Below are positions 15,099 through 23,965 of a stretch of DNA of 64,000 bases, piece by piece. The notes under the pieces are model-generated. The model did not search any database, was not told the DNA's origin, and saw nothing but the letters and a program-made list of their open reading frames with translations. The first letter of the stretch is position 1, and each line of letters opens with the position of its first letter. This stretch comes from Desulfarculales bacterium UBA696. GTDB lineage: Bacteria > Desulfobacterota > Syntrophobacteria > Syntrophobacterales > Syntrophobacteraceae. The DNA lies in assembly GCA_002298995.1 (NCBI GenBank), contig DBMO01000077.1, forward strand, positions 1 to 64,000, in the 5' to 3' direction. Both the position numbers and the translations under genes were made by a program.

Positions 15099-16346
15099 TC
15101 ACTTCGCGGCGGCTTTCCCGCCGCTTGTGTGCATTAGAATGTAGTCGCGAACCTGTTCAGCCGATATGCGATGCGCCAGGGGAGTCCAGTGGAGGTCGCG
15201 AGGGAAATAGAAGGGTTCTCCGTTTGGTCCGGTTTCAGGCTGAGCCGCCCTCATGGCGTCGGTTGGGTCGACCAGGTCGATGCCGAGCCTGGCGCAGATC
15301 TCCTCCATTGCGGAAAAGTAAGCTGATTTGAGTTTGGACTTAAGCTCTCCGGCATCCGCTGCGTATACGACAAAGATTGCCGCCCCGTTTGATTCGCATT
15401 CGGCTTTCATTTCAGCCAACCGATCCTCCATTATGCGGATGTCGTCGGCTGATACGCTGGGTATTTTTCCATCGACTATCACCGGTGAAACTGGCTCTGC
15501 TGAGGCCTCAGGCGGCTGAGTCCCAGATATCTCGGGTGCCGGGGGAGGCGTTTTTTGCGCCTCGGCAGACCCCGTGGATAAACTCGGCGGTATTTCGCCT
15601 AACCGGGCGGGCGCAGCGCTCCCTTTCCCGAATTTCAAGTTCCTGGTTCCATCTTTTATGATTTGCTTGAAAAAGGGAGCGGCAGTGGAATCCCAGTAGT
15701 AGGCAAGGAAGGATGCGACATACGAATAGCTTCTTATTTTTCTGGATATGCCGCCCAGAACGGGGCTTTGGACGGGATAATTTCTCAGCACCACCTTGCC
15801 GTTTTCAACCGTGCAATATGGTCGCCGGAGCATCCGTCCATCGACATTGTCACTGAAATCATTATAGAAAAACATCACTCCGACAAGAGCGGGCTTATCG
15901 AGCGCAAGGCGCTTCTTCAGCAGGATGCTTTCCTGAACCGTGCCGTACTTCGTCACCCCCCGATTCATGACTCGGAAGCCCTCTCCGAGTTCATTCTGGA
16001 GAACATCCGAAAAAACCTCTCCCTGAGATACCCCCCATCCCCAAAGGAATGAGTCTCCCACGAACAGCACGCGCTCAGCCGCATCAGCCGGCCGAACCGT
16101 TGATTGCATTTTTCGGAAACCGATTTCATCAGTTGATATGACCGCCTCGAAGTCCTCCCTTTTGAACCTCGCGGTAAAGGAGGGGTTAAGGACCCAGCCA
16201 AGCTCTTTGTCACCCTTGTGGAAAGCATTGAGAATGTTGAAATAAGGCACGCTCCGGCTGCCGATCCTCAGTGCAGCTTCGGCGATTATGAGCGATGCAA
16301 TTAACGAAAGCAGAATGGTTATAAGCGGGAAAACCGTTTTCTTCAT
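15099..16346 (-). CDS. SGNH/GDSL-type hydrolase or acyl-transferase-like protein
   Basis: A 415-residue protein with an N-terminal membrane anchor or signal (about 5-24). Block I of the SGNH fold is FVGDSFLWGWGV (about residues 94-105, nucleophile Ser in GDSF); the C-terminal block has PRDLHWTPLAHR (about 385-396), giving the catalytic Asp-x-x-His. An Asn in FFYNDFSDN may complete the oxyanion hole. Between the halves lies a Pro/Ala/Ser-rich linker (about 240-295). This layout is common in AlgX/AlgJ-like O-acetyltransferase-related proteins acting on extracytoplasmic polysaccharide, but no MBOAT partner is nearby, so the substrate is unknown. It follows the OmpA-like lipoprotein gene by 47 bases on the same strand. 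Confidence 0.75.
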   Translation of the reverse strand: MKKTVFPLITILLSLIASLIIAEAALRIGSRSVPYFNILNAFHKGDKELGWVLNPSFTARFKREDFEAVISTDEIGFRKMQSTVRPADAAERVLFVGDSFLWGWGVSQGEVFSDVLQNELGEGFRVMNRGVTKYGTVQESILLKKRLALDKPALVGVMFFYNDFSDNVDGRMLRRPYCTVENGKVVLRNYPVQSPVLGGISRKIRSYSYVASFLAYYWDSTAAPFFKQIIKDGTRNLKFGKGSAAPARLGEIPPSLSTGSAEAQKTPPPAPEISGTQPPEASAEPVSPVIVDGKIPSVSADDIRIMEDRLAEMKAECESNGAAIFVVYAADAGELKSKLKSAYFSAMEEICARLGIDLVDPTDAMRAAQPETGPNGEPFYFPRDLHWTPLAHRISAEQVRDYILMHTSGGKAAAK

Positions 16347-16393
16347 GGTTTACCGAGGGGCCTTTTGCAGGAAATGATCACCCACCCAGGCGG

Positions 16394-16939
16394 TCAGGAT
16401 GAGGAACGCATCAATGTGACGCTTACGCGGCGATTGGCCTGGCGCCCGGCCACGGTTGCGTTCGAAGCAGCCGGTTTTGACTCGCCCCAGCCGCGGGCCG
16501 TGATTCGTGAAGCATCCACGCCGCGCGCCGCCAACGCCTCTTTTACCGCTGCCGCCCGCATCTCGGAGAGCGCCATGTTTTCTTCTTCGGATCGCATGCA
16601 GTCGGTGTGGGCGTCCACCTTGAGCACTGTCTCGCAATTAGCTTTTAAAATATTGGCCAAATCCTCCAGCCCGCGCGCGGGCGGCACGATTCGATCGGAA
16701 TCACTGTCAAAAAGGGTGTCGCAGCGAAAGGTGACCCTGACGTATTCCTGGCTTTGCTCGATAGTGATTCCATCAACCCTGCCGAGCCGGGTCTGGCATT
16801 CGACCAGCTGCCTTTCGAAACCGGTCAGGGGCTTGCCTCCGGAAACTCCCGAACCGGGGGGGCCCTGGCCGAAAAAACCAGCGCACGCGGAGAGCGCGAT
16901 TGAATAAAAAATCAAGATAACCGGCAGCTTGCGCTTCAT
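16394..16939 (-). CDS. OmpA-family peptidoglycan-binding lipoprotein
   Basis: A 181-residue protein starting at ATG 16939 (AAAGG five bases upstream). The first 20 residues form a lipoprotein signal ending in LSAC. The C-terminal domain (about 65-178) is OmpA-like: FDSDSDRIVPPA (beginning), LKVDAHTDCMRSEEENMALS, and GWGESKPAASNATVAGRQAN, followed by RRVSV. It has the Asp and Arg residues that hold diaminopimelate in peptidoglycan. It should tether the envelope to the cell wall. It lies upstream of, and probably cotranscribed with, the SGNH protein gene. Confidence 0.88.
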   Translation of the reverse strand: MKRKLPVILIFYSIALSACAGFFGQGPPGSGVSGGKPLTGFERQLVECQTRLGRVDGITIEQSQEYVRVTFRCDTLFDSDSDRIVPPARGLEDLANILKANCETVLKVDAHTDCMRSEEENMALSEMRAAAVKEALAARGVDASRITARGWGESKPAASNATVAGRQANRRVSVTLMRSSS

Positions 16940-17140
16940 TAAAAACCTTTCCGGATTTGCCCGAACACTCCCCACGGAGCATCTTTCCGTGAAACGCCCC
17001 TTCCTCCCACGGGACTGTGATAGCAGAATTGCTTTTTGAATGCAATTGCGCAGGGGCTTCCATCAGGAATGGTCGAACCTGGCCCTTACCCGCAAGCGAA
17101 TGGGAGAAAAAAGGTAGAATACCCTGCATGTCAGGCACCC

Positions 17141-17383
17141 TCATCGTCTCGGGATAGCCTCGGCATTTCTGTCGGGTCCTGTAAGGACCATGAAAGAGTA
17201 TGGAGCGTCGAGCGGATTATATTCGGAATTCCTGATGAAGGTTAATTCTTGCAGCATGAACATGAAGAACATCATTATCGCAAGAGCGAAAGCTAGGGGG
17301 AGTGTGCTTTGAAAAGCATCCTCGAGCATTTCATCGTAAAATCCCGATTTGAATCTGGTGACAAACTGTTTAGGCTTTGTCAT
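17141..17383 (-). CDS. Single-helix small membrane protein, function unknown
   Basis: About 80 residues. A basic N-terminus is followed by one hydrophobic, methionine- and phenylalanine-rich helix (about residues 29-47, with MMFFMFML) and a polar C-terminus. ATG 17383 follows GGAGGGG closely; an in-frame ATG six codons upstream is weaker. No family is recognised. It is followed by 200 bases before the OmpA-like lipoprotein gene on the same strand. Confidence 0.5.
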   Translation of the reverse strand: MTKPKQFVTRFKSGFYDEMLEDAFQSTLPLAFALAIMMFFMFMLQELTFIRNSEYNPLDAPYSFMVLTGPDRNAEAIPRR

Positions 17384-17658
17384 TTTCCCCTCCAGGCTCA
17401 TTCAAGACCAAAGCTCCAAGAACCCGCCAGGCAGCTGGATGGCGTCCGGCTATCCGCGACTATTTGAACTCACGAGATTGATCCCTTCGCACCTGCAATC
17501 GGAATAATGCAGGTCTTCGGTCCCGTCGTTCATTTCCAGCCATTCATGCCACACTGGTGGTTACAGATTCGTTACAGATCCCCGTCGAAAAAAACCTGGA
17601 ACTTTTCTCCCCTACCTGCGTATTTAGGGTTAACCGATGAAAAGAAGGGCGGCTGAAG

Positions 17659-18222
17659 GTGGACGACAGGCAGGTGATAAAACGAGTTCAAAATGGTGAT
17701 ACGGAAGCCTTTGCGATTCTGGTTGACCGATACCACCGCAACCTTCTCAACTTCATATACCGGCTTGTCGGGGATGAAAGTGTAGTCGAGGACCTGGGGC
17801 AGGACGTGTTCATCAACATCTTCAGGAAACTGCCGGAATTCGATATTGACAGGGGGGTGCCTCTCGCCGCCTGGCTTTTCATTGCTGCTCGAAACCGATG
17901 CGCTTCGCACCTGCGCGTCTCGGGGCAGCGCCGCTTCGTCGACCTCGATGCAATAGCGGAGCTGTCCTCGAACGATCAATCGGCTGAAGACGCTCTACTG
18001 GCCAGAGAACGTCATGAAGCCCTGTTGAAGTCGCTGGAAATGTTGCCTGAGCCATTCAAGACAACCTTGCTTCAGAGCCTGGACGGAAACTCCACGGAGG
18101 AGATCGCGCTGGCGCAGGGGCTTCCGGCGGGAACCGTCAAATCCAGACTCTTCCGTGCAAAGGAACGAGTCGGGACCATATTGGGAAAAATGCGCAAAGG
18201 AGAGATTCGTGAAAGAATTTGA
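17659..18222 (+). CDS. ECF-type RNA polymerase sigma factor
   Basis: A 187-residue sigma-70-family protein with only regions 2 and 4, as in the extracytoplasmic function group. Region 2 runs from about residue 8 to 80 and includes EAFAILVDRYHRNLLNFIYR, EDLGQDVFINIFRKL and AWLFIAARNRCASHLR. Region 4 (about 120-180) ends in the helix-turn-helix GTVKSRLFRAKERV. It starts at GTG. The next gene overlaps its last 14 bases and encodes a tiny membrane protein, the usual position of an anti-sigma factor, so activity is probably held at the membrane until an envelope signal arrives. The target promoters are unknown. Confidence 0.93.
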   Translation: MDDRQVIKRVQNGDTEAFAILVDRYHRNLLNFIYRLVGDESVVEDLGQDVFINIFRKLPEFDIDRGVPLAAWLFIAARNRCASHLRVSGQRRFVDLDAIAELSSNDQSAEDALLARERHEALLKSLEMLPEPFKTTLLQSLDGNSTEEIALAQGLPAGTVKSRLFRAKERVGTILGKMRKGEIRERI

Positions 18223-18421
18223 GCCTTCACCTCATTTCGTCCCTCGCGTGATGAGCATGGTGCGCGCCGAAGCAGAAAGCGGCAAAGAGCGGACCCCTTG
18301 GCCGCCCGCCCTGTCATCAGCATGGTTTAGATACTCGGTGGCACTCGGCGGCGCGCTGGTAACCCTTGGCAATCTTTTTCGCATCCTGGCGCCGTTTTTC
18401 ACCCCGGCGCTTTGCCGCTAG
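18209..18421 (+). CDS. Short putative anti-sigma factor with one membrane helix
   Basis: A 70-residue protein beginning at GTG 18209, inside the end of the sigma gene, with AAAGGAGAG five bases upstream. The first 35 residues are soluble (EPSPHFVPRVMSMVRAE), then one hydrophobic helix spans about residues 43-64. Very short membrane proteins translated from within an ECF sigma gene commonly act as anti-sigma factors or anchors. No zinc-binding HxxxCxxC motif is present, so it is not a ZAS-type factor. Assignment rests on position and topology. Confidence 0.65.
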   Translation: MKEFEPSPHFVPRVMSMVRAEAESGKERTPWPPALSSAWFRYSVALGGALVTLGNLFRILAPFFTPALCR

Positions 18422-18450
18422 CCGCCATTCGATTTGGAGGGAGCATAATC

Positions 18451-19245
18451 ATGACACTTTTAGGAGTTAGAAATAAAAATATAAGGTGGCCGGCCCTCAT
18501 TCTCGGAATGACGATGCCGGGTCTTGGGCAGATTTATAATGGCGAACTGCTTGGGGGGCTGTGCTTTTTCGCCATCTATCAGATGATTGCCATTGCCGGA
18601 CTTCGCTCCGCGGTCATCCTTCCCGACAACCTGCTGGTGGCCGGTACAGGGGTTGTCCTGTTTTTCGTTGTCGCTTTTTACCTGTGGACCGCGGTCGAGG
18701 CAGGCAGGAAAAGCTCACCCTCCGCCGAACCGAAAAAGTACAACCGCTGGTATTTCTACCTCGCCGTCTGGCTGGTCTGCATGGCCGGAATAAACAGCCT
18801 AACCATCCATTTTGTCCGCTTCTCGACAATTGAGGCGTTCAAAATAGCGGGTGCAAGCATGCAGCCGTCCGTGCTGCGCGGGGACTTCGTACTGGTCGAC
18901 AAGACCGCATACCAGCGCCAGGCGCCGTGTCTTAACGACGTGGTGGTCCTGACCGATCCCGATAACCGCAGCAGGGTCCTGCTTCGCAAAATAGCCGCCC
19001 TGCCCGGCCAGCCGATATCCGAGCCGGCCGACGGCCAGCTAAAAGTCCCGCATGGAATGGTTTACGTATCCGGCGAGAACCCTGAAGCCACCGGCAGCTC
19101 CTATTTCGGCTTCATCCCGCTCCGTGACCTGCTCGGCAAGGCCCGCCGGATCTACTGGTCCTCGGGACCGGACGGCATCAGGTGGGGAAGAATCGGGATG
19201 AAAGTGTCGCCTCAAAATGAGTGCTCCGAAGGGCAGAAGAAATGA
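18451..19245 (+). CDS. Signal peptidase I homologue with extra N-terminal membrane segments
   Basis: A 264-residue protein starting at ATG 18451 behind GGAGGGAG. Three hydrophobic stretches (about 15-50, 58-80 and 98-120) precede an S26 peptidase domain: GASMQPSVLRGDFVLVDK with nucleophile S136, and RVLLRKIAALPGQ with general base K180. The C-terminal box RRIYWSSGPDGIRWGRIG fits box E. Typical signal peptidases have one or two helices; this one carries an N-terminal part with GLGQIYNGELLGGL, similar to small TM2/DUF5683-type membrane units. It follows the sigma/anti-sigma pair by 29 bases and may process envelope proteins under their control; that link is inferred. Confidence 0.82.
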   Translation: MTLLGVRNKNIRWPALILGMTMPGLGQIYNGELLGGLCFFAIYQMIAIAGLRSAVILPDNLLVAGTGVVLFFVVAFYLWTAVEAGRKSSPSAEPKKYNRWYFYLAVWLVCMAGINSLTIHFVRFSTIEAFKIAGASMQPSVLRGDFVLVDKTAYQRQAPCLNDVVVLTDPDNRSRVLLRKIAALPGQPISEPADGQLKVPHGMVYVSGENPEATGSSYFGFIPLRDLLGKARRIYWSSGPDGIRWGRIGMKVSPQNECSEGQKK

Positions 19246-19265
19246 ATTAGCTAACCGGTCGGGCA

Positions 19266-20042
19266 TCAGTTGGACAAGGCGACCACACGGTCTTCCCGGA
19301 TCGACTTTTGTAAGCCGCTATCGGAGCTGATATGCACGTTGAGTTCTTCCAGTTCAGGGTTTTTCGACAGGAATTCTAGTACGTCCTTCATCCGGAAATC
19401 AGGGTTTTCGGGATAGATATTATTGAAGATGGTACTAAGCAGTTCATAATCTTCGGGATAGTCCAGGGTCCACCGCTTCCCCGAAAGATTCTCCCCGCAC
19501 TTGATGTGCCTAATACTAAATGAATTCGGATTGTTCGCGATGTGTATCGTGATGTGTTCGCGCTCGGAGAAAAGGATCGCGCTTTGCCATAGTCTTCTCA
19601 ATGTCTCGCTTGTCAGTATCTCGACGTCCTGGCCGACCGGGTAAGTGCGCTGGAGGGTATTAGCGGTGTAATCGGCGCCGGATGCCAGATGGAGTTCAAT
19701 GGCTTCATCGATAATCTCCGGATCTATCAGGGGACAATCCGACTTGATGCGTACAACGTGGGAACCCCCAAAAAGCCTCGCCGCCTGGTAGTAGCGTTCC
19801 AGGGGATCTTCCTCGCAGCCGCAGTAGACGCTTATCCCCCTGTCGGCGCATAGTTTGACGATGGGCAGGTCTGCCCTATTGACCGTCGTTGCAACGATGA
19901 GTTCGCCCGTCCGTTTACTCTGACTGACCCTGTCAATGACATGTTCGAGGACGGTCCTGCCCGCGAGGTCCATCAGCGGCTTTGATGGCAGCCGGGTTGA
20001 TCTCTTGCGGGCCTGAATGATGGTCAAAACCTTATCTCTCAT
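19266..20042 (-). CDS. SpsF-like cytidylyltransferase-family protein
   Basis: A 258-residue nucleotidyltransferase. The N-terminal nucleotide-binding signature IIQARKRSTRLPSKPLMDL (about 7-25) and RIKSDCPLIDPEII (about 98-111) match the SpsF / acylneuraminate cytidylyltransferase group that activates sugars for surface glycans. It starts at ATG 20042 with GGAGAG close upstream; the frame continues 70 codons further but without support. No other sugar-activation genes are adjacent. Converges with the signal peptidase gene. Confidence 0.8.
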   Translation of the reverse strand: MRDKVLTIIQARKRSTRLPSKPLMDLAGRTVLEHVIDRVSQSKRTGELIVATTVNRADLPIVKLCADRGISVYCGCEEDPLERYYQAARLFGGSHVVRIKSDCPLIDPEIIDEAIELHLASGADYTANTLQRTYPVGQDVEILTSETLRRLWQSAILFSEREHITIHIANNPNSFSIRHIKCGENLSGKRWTLDYPEDYELLSTIFNNIYPENPDFRMKDVLEFLSKNPELEELNVHISSDSGLQKSIREDRVVALSN

Positions 20043-20218
20043 CTGCTCTCCGGAAAAAACCGCGGCGCAATGGCTCACCTGTTTTATCGGGCAACCCGAA
20101 ACAGGACTTGAGTTCAAATCAAGATCTTCTTTACAGGACCAAACTTTGGGGGGCACGGGGGGAGTCATTGCCCCGATCTTTTGACTTGCCGGTATTTTTC
20201 GGGAAAATCTCGGCCGCC

Positions 20219-22357
20219 CTACTTGAATTCCTGGTACTCTATCCCCAGCCACTCATCACCAGGGGGATTTACCTGGAACTTCGCACAGCGTTCGAGATAG
20301 AAGTTTGTAGGGGCATCATGAGGGAATTTTATGGAAAGCATCATGAATATTTCACACGCTTCAGCCCAATTCCTGGAAAGATATGCCTTAAATCCACGGA
20401 TAAAATCCGTGCAGAGTTCTTCGGCCTGCGTTGCTTTTGCGCCGCTTTTCCTTCCGACCAGCTCGTAGATTTCCACGTGTTTTTTCTTGCCTTTCGCGGT
20501 AACAAGGCCGATCGGTCTGAACCAGAATTTGTCGGAGGCGGCATCGAAGGTCTTCCTGGTAACGAGGATTTCAGTTCCGTAGACTTTATTTGAAGCTTCC
20601 AGGCGGCTCGCGATGTTGACGTTGTCGCCGATGACGGTATAGTTTATCCGCTCAATCGACCCCACGTTTCCAACCACCGTCTCACCGGTGCTTATGCCTA
20701 TCCTCGTAACCAAAGGATTCCTGCCCTCCAGAATCCACTTATGGTTGAGTTCTTTGATCTTTTCCTGGCAGGCAAGGCCCGCATGGCAGGCATTTACCGC
20801 ATGATCGTCATCGTGGAGCGGAGCCCCCCAGAAAGCGAGCATTGCATCTCCGATATACTTGTCAATCGTTCCACTGTAATGGCTCACGATTCTCGTCAGT
20901 TCGTCGAAGTATTCCGAAAGGTGCAGCATGAGTTCTTCGGGTGGCGTGCGTTCGGCAATCGAGGTGAAGCCCTTTATGTCTGAAAAAAGAATGGTGAGTT
21001 CTTTCTTCTGGCCCCCAAGTTCTGCCCCTTTTCCGGTGCTTATGAGCTGACGGACAAGCTCTGCGGGAACATACCTCCTGAATGCGTGCAGACCTTTTTG
21101 CATCGAGGAGATGGCGTCGTGCATCAACTGAATTTCCTTGGTGCGGGAAGGAATATGGACTACTTCTTCGAGGTTGAAGTTCTTTATCTTTCCGGTGGCT
21201 TCCGCCATCAGCCGTACGGGGCGGGTAAGGCTCCGGGAAATCAGGATGGCCACGAAAACGGCAATAGCCAGAGTGAAGGCCGAGATGGCGCCCATTAAAA
21301 TGACCGAAAGCTTTGCCCTGCCTATAATTTCATCAAGCGGAATGATGATTCCAATCTTCCACTGCACGGGAAACGGCTTTGGAATGTCCACAAATGAGGC
21401 AATGTATTTACTCCCCCCCCAATCGACCAGCGACCGGGGCTTGCCGGTTGCCAGATGCTCCCGATAAGCGGCCGCGAGCGGCCCAAATCCGATTTCTTCC
21501 ACTTTGACAGGGCGCAGAACCCCGTTTTCTTCCTTTATGATTTTTGAAGGTTCCGGATAAGCTACGACTTCGCCTTTTTCATTGATTATCAGCTCGATGC
21601 CGCTTCTTCCTATTTTCTGTGCTCTCAGAAAATTGGATATTTCGTCCAGTTCGATGTCCATTGCCCAGACACCGATCAGTTCTCCGGCTTTGCCGTAAAC
21701 AGGGTGGGAAGATGTAATCGCCGGCTTTTTGTTTCTAAAGAGGATGTAGACATCGGTCAAAAAGTTTCTCCCGGTATCCCTGGCTCCCACGTACCAGGGG
21801 CGGACTCGGGGATCATAATCGATTTCGCCGGACTCCCTCGCGCCCGAAACCTGAAATGAACGATCGCGATAGACATAGGAATCGGTGGGTGGAGAGGCCG
21901 CGGCCCTGATTATCCTGCTCTCCGTGTTCCCATCGGGCAGCCTCCATGCCCGAATATAGTTCCCCTGCTCATCAGCAAGAAAAAACATGGATACCTGAGG
22001 ATAAGATTCCAAAACCCCCAGCGTGTACATTTCCATCTGAGCGAAATCATTGCACGAAATAGCTCCGAGTTCGGAAAGCCTCGAACTCAATTCAACAGAA
22101 ATCAAGGCCGGCATAAAATAATTGCTCGTCTTTTCAATAATAGTCCTTGAGTTCTGTTCAATAAGCTCGCTTGTGAGGTCCGAAATGATGATCTTGTCCT
22201 GGCGGTAGACGAAGAACATGATGGGCAGGACTGTGATGAGGAGCAAAGAAACGAAAGCGGAAAGTATTGTGACGTAAAAGCTCCGGCTTTTGAAAATGGA
22301 CAATTTCCGGGAGGATTTACCTGCCGATTCCGTCACCAAATCTCTCCTGCTGTCCAT
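20219..22357 (-). CDS. Membrane-bound class III adenylate/guanylate cyclase with Cache sensor
   Basis: A 712-residue receptor cyclase. Order: cytoplasmic start, helix at about 28-50, periplasmic Cache-type sensor (about 60-335, with YDPRVRPWYVGARDTG), second helix (about 352-378), HAMP (about 378-430), then the class III catalytic domain (about 455-630). The metal-binding aspartates are in LFSDIKGFTSIAE and YIGDAMLAFWG, and the transition-state Asn/Arg pair in GDNVNIASRLEA. The substrate-specifying Lys could not be assigned with certainty, so cAMP is likely but not proven. The last 70 residues look like one or two TPR-like helices. It would convert a periplasmic small-molecule signal into cyclic nucleotide; a cNMP-binding fusion enzyme lies at 57.5-59.8 kb. 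Confidence 0.9.
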   Translation of the reverse strand: MDSRRDLVTESAGKSSRKLSIFKSRSFYVTILSAFVSLLLITVLPIMFFVYRQDKIIISDLTSELIEQNSRTIIEKTSNYFMPALISVELSSRLSELGAISCNDFAQMEMYTLGVLESYPQVSMFFLADEQGNYIRAWRLPDGNTESRIIRAAASPPTDSYVYRDRSFQVSGARESGEIDYDPRVRPWYVGARDTGRNFLTDVYILFRNKKPAITSSHPVYGKAGELIGVWAMDIELDEISNFLRAQKIGRSGIELIINEKGEVVAYPEPSKIIKEENGVLRPVKVEEIGFGPLAAAYREHLATGKPRSLVDWGGSKYIASFVDIPKPFPVQWKIGIIIPLDEIIGRAKLSVILMGAISAFTLAIAVFVAILISRSLTRPVRLMAEATGKIKNFNLEEVVHIPSRTKEIQLMHDAISSMQKGLHAFRRYVPAELVRQLISTGKGAELGGQKKELTILFSDIKGFTSIAERTPPEELMLHLSEYFDELTRIVSHYSGTIDKYIGDAMLAFWGAPLHDDDHAVNACHAGLACQEKIKELNHKWILEGRNPLVTRIGISTGETVVGNVGSIERINYTVIGDNVNIASRLEASNKVYGTEILVTRKTFDAASDKFWFRPIGLVTAKGKKKHVEIYELVGRKSGAKATQAEELCTDFIRGFKAYLSRNWAEACEIFMMLSIKFPHDAPTNFYLERCAKFQVNPPGDEWLGIEYQEFK

Positions 22358-22558
22358 CTTGGATGAAAAGGAATTCCACGAAGCGTATACCCGGTCGCCA
22401 AAATCGCTGAAGGGATACGATTAACCAATCGTACCCATGAATGAAACTAATGAGACCTTTTTTGTAGAGGGCTAAAGCGGCGACGCCAGCCTCCTGCCCG
22501 GCAAAGTCGGAAAAAGCAAGTATTGCAGACTGGTTGAGCAGCAACCGTTTTAGAGCTT

Positions 22559-22585
22559 CTCCACCGCCTCGACGAGGCGGTGGAG
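22559..22585. repeat. Perfect 12-bp-stem hairpin
   Basis: CTCCACCGCCTC and GAGGCGGTGGAG are perfect inverted copies around a three-base GAC loop. No T run follows on either strand, so it is more like a REP-type element than a terminator. Confidence 0.6.
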
Positions 22586-22920
22586 TGAGGAGACTCCCAA
22601 GAGCAGCAACAGGTATCCCCCGACGGAGTTCTCCCGAACCCTGAAATTGGTTGCCGGAATCAGGGCGTATTGCAATTCCTCGGCCCCTGTCCGGAGCGAA
22701 TTCATTAGGGAGTTTAGCATATCGACCTGAAGCCTCGGGAGCGAAAAGGAGATAATACCTCAAGGATCATAATAGCAACTTAGATACTTCAGTAAATCGG
22801 GTTTATGTGTATTTTCAATGGAAATACTCTGCCTCAGTAGTTCTGGAGTAGGGATTTACCCTATTTGCAAAGCCCCGATTCCCAGAAGCTGTTGAATGTT
22901 AAATTAACCTTCGCAGCGAG

Positions 22921-22937
22921 TGTGGAATTTTTCCACA
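22921..22937. promoter_or_regulatory. 17-bp palindrome, putative activator site 1
   Basis: TGTGGAATTTTTCCACA is perfect in its seven-base arms (TGTGGAA / TTCCACA, centre TTT). It lies about 280 bases upstream of the sigma-54 promoter and differs from the second palindrome at one mirrored position only. Confidence 0.55.
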
Positions 22938-23074
22938 GAACGTCCAGCCCCCGCATAAAATATATGTTTCTTAATATTTCCAGCTAGATAAGTGGAACGG
23001 CACCTCGAAAAATCACCTGTCCGAAATTTCACTTGCCGCCCGCTCGATTTTTTCTACAGCCCCCAAATCGAATC

Positions 23075-23091
23075 TGTTGAATTTTTCAACA
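23075..23091. promoter_or_regulatory. 17-bp palindrome, putative activator site 2
   Basis: TGTTGAATTTTTCAACA, perfect seven-base arms with the same TTT centre as site 1. Located about 126 bases upstream of the sigma-54 -24 element, the usual distance for an enhancer-binding protein. Confidence 0.6.
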
Positions 23092-23200
23092 ATCCATGCT
23101 CGCCAAGGCCCCTCCAGCGCCAAATTAGCGATTCTCCGATTCGCACTACGTGGTGGATATATAAGTGTATTTAGAATGCTTTCCCTGCGCGGTCCGAGTA

Positions 23201-23216
23201 TGGCACACCCTTTGTA
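23201..23216 (+). promoter_or_regulatory. Sigma-54 promoter of the H-protein-like gene
   Basis: TGGCACACCCTTTGTA matches the -24/-12 consensus (TGGCAC, five bases, TTGCW) except for T in place of C in the -12 element. The predicted transcript starts near 23228, about 40 bases before the ATG. Confidence 0.7.
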
Positions 23217-23269
23217 CTAGCATATAGGCGAAACAAGGCCACAACGCTCAGATCGGAGGTAAGAGAAAA

Positions 23270-23965
23270 ATGGAAATTCTAGCCCACATTCAACAGGCAA
23301 AGCAGGCCGAGTACATCATTGCCCTTATCGGATTGTTCTCATACATCGCCTTCTGGCGAGTGCTGAACGGACCGGCGGCAGAGAAGGCAACGGTCACCGA
23401 GAAGATCAAGCCAATGCTGCAGCGCTTTGCGGGGTTCCTGGTTCCCAGCGGGATCATGTTTCATCCGGGCCACGCCTGGGCAAGGGTTGAAGGCAATGAC
23501 ATCGTTACGATTGGAATGGATGACTTCGCGGTCAAACTGCTCGGCTCTGTCGATTCAATTTCTCTCCCCAAGCCTGGCTCGAAGGTGCGGCAGGGATCTT
23601 TTGGCTGGCTGATGAAAGCCGAGGCAAGAGCGATCCACATGCTCTCTCCGGTCGAAGGCGAAGTGATAGCGATCAATGAAGATGTGATCCATAACCCGGC
23701 CCTGGCCTTTTCGGATCCCTACGGAAAGGGATGGCTGCTCAAGGTCAGGAACAGCAATCTTACCCCTAACATCAAGAACATGGTACCGGCAGGCATGGTC
23801 AGGCAATGGTTCGAGAGCATTCGCGAAACGCTGGCGGGTTTGCAGCCGGCAACCGCCTCTGCCATGTTGTACCAGGATGGTGGCGAGCTGGTATCCGGCC
23901 TTGCAAAAGCGCTCGATCCGCAGGGCTGGGACGATCTGGCAAGAGAGTTTTTCCTGACGAAGTAA
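23270..23965 (+). CDS. Membrane-anchored glycine cleavage H-protein homologue
   Basis: A 231-residue protein. One N-terminal helix (about 14-31) precedes an H-protein/lipoyl domain at about residues 60-160: FHPGHAWARVEGNDIVTIGM, DDFAVKLLG, SVDSISLPKPGSKV, and LMKAEARAIHMLSPVEGEV with the Lys of MKAEA at the lipoyl-attachment position, then NPYGKGW-like SDPYGKGWLLKV. The C-terminal 65 residues are extra. None of the other glycine cleavage genes (gcvP, gcvT, lpd) is nearby, so it is unlikely to work in glycine catabolism. Similar stand-alone homologues occur in sulfate reducers. Sigma-54 control and two upstream palindromes imply induction by a specific signal. The downstream small membrane protein probably shares the transcript. 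Confidence 0.85.
   Translation: MEILAHIQQAKQAEYIIALIGLFSYIAFWRVLNGPAAEKATVTEKIKPMLQRFAGFLVPSGIMFHPGHAWARVEGNDIVTIGMDDFAVKLLGSVDSISLPKPGSKVRQGSFGWLMKAEARAIHMLSPVEGEVIAINEDVIHNPALAFSDPYGKGWLLKVRNSNLTPNIKNMVPAGMVRQWFESIRETLAGLQPATASAMLYQDGGELVSGLAKALDPQGWDDLAREFFLTK

Larger units (their letters stand above)
22358..23269. other. Long regulatory intergenic region upstream of the H-protein-like gene
   Basis: About 900 bases with no supported gene. Contents: a 12-bp-stem hairpin at 22559-22585, two related 17-bp palindromes at 22921-22937 and 23075-23091, and a sigma-54 promoter at 23201-23216. The arrangement looks like an enhancer region for an activator of sigma-54 polymerase. A 148-codon minus-strand frame at 22317-22763 is judged non-coding. 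Confidence 0.6.

Noticed and set aside
22559..22585. Hairpin as transcription terminator
   Set aside because: No T run on either side and too far from the end of any gene.
22317..22763. 148-codon minus-strand frame
   Set aside because: Reads through a perfect hairpin and has no ribosome binding site or recognisable domain.
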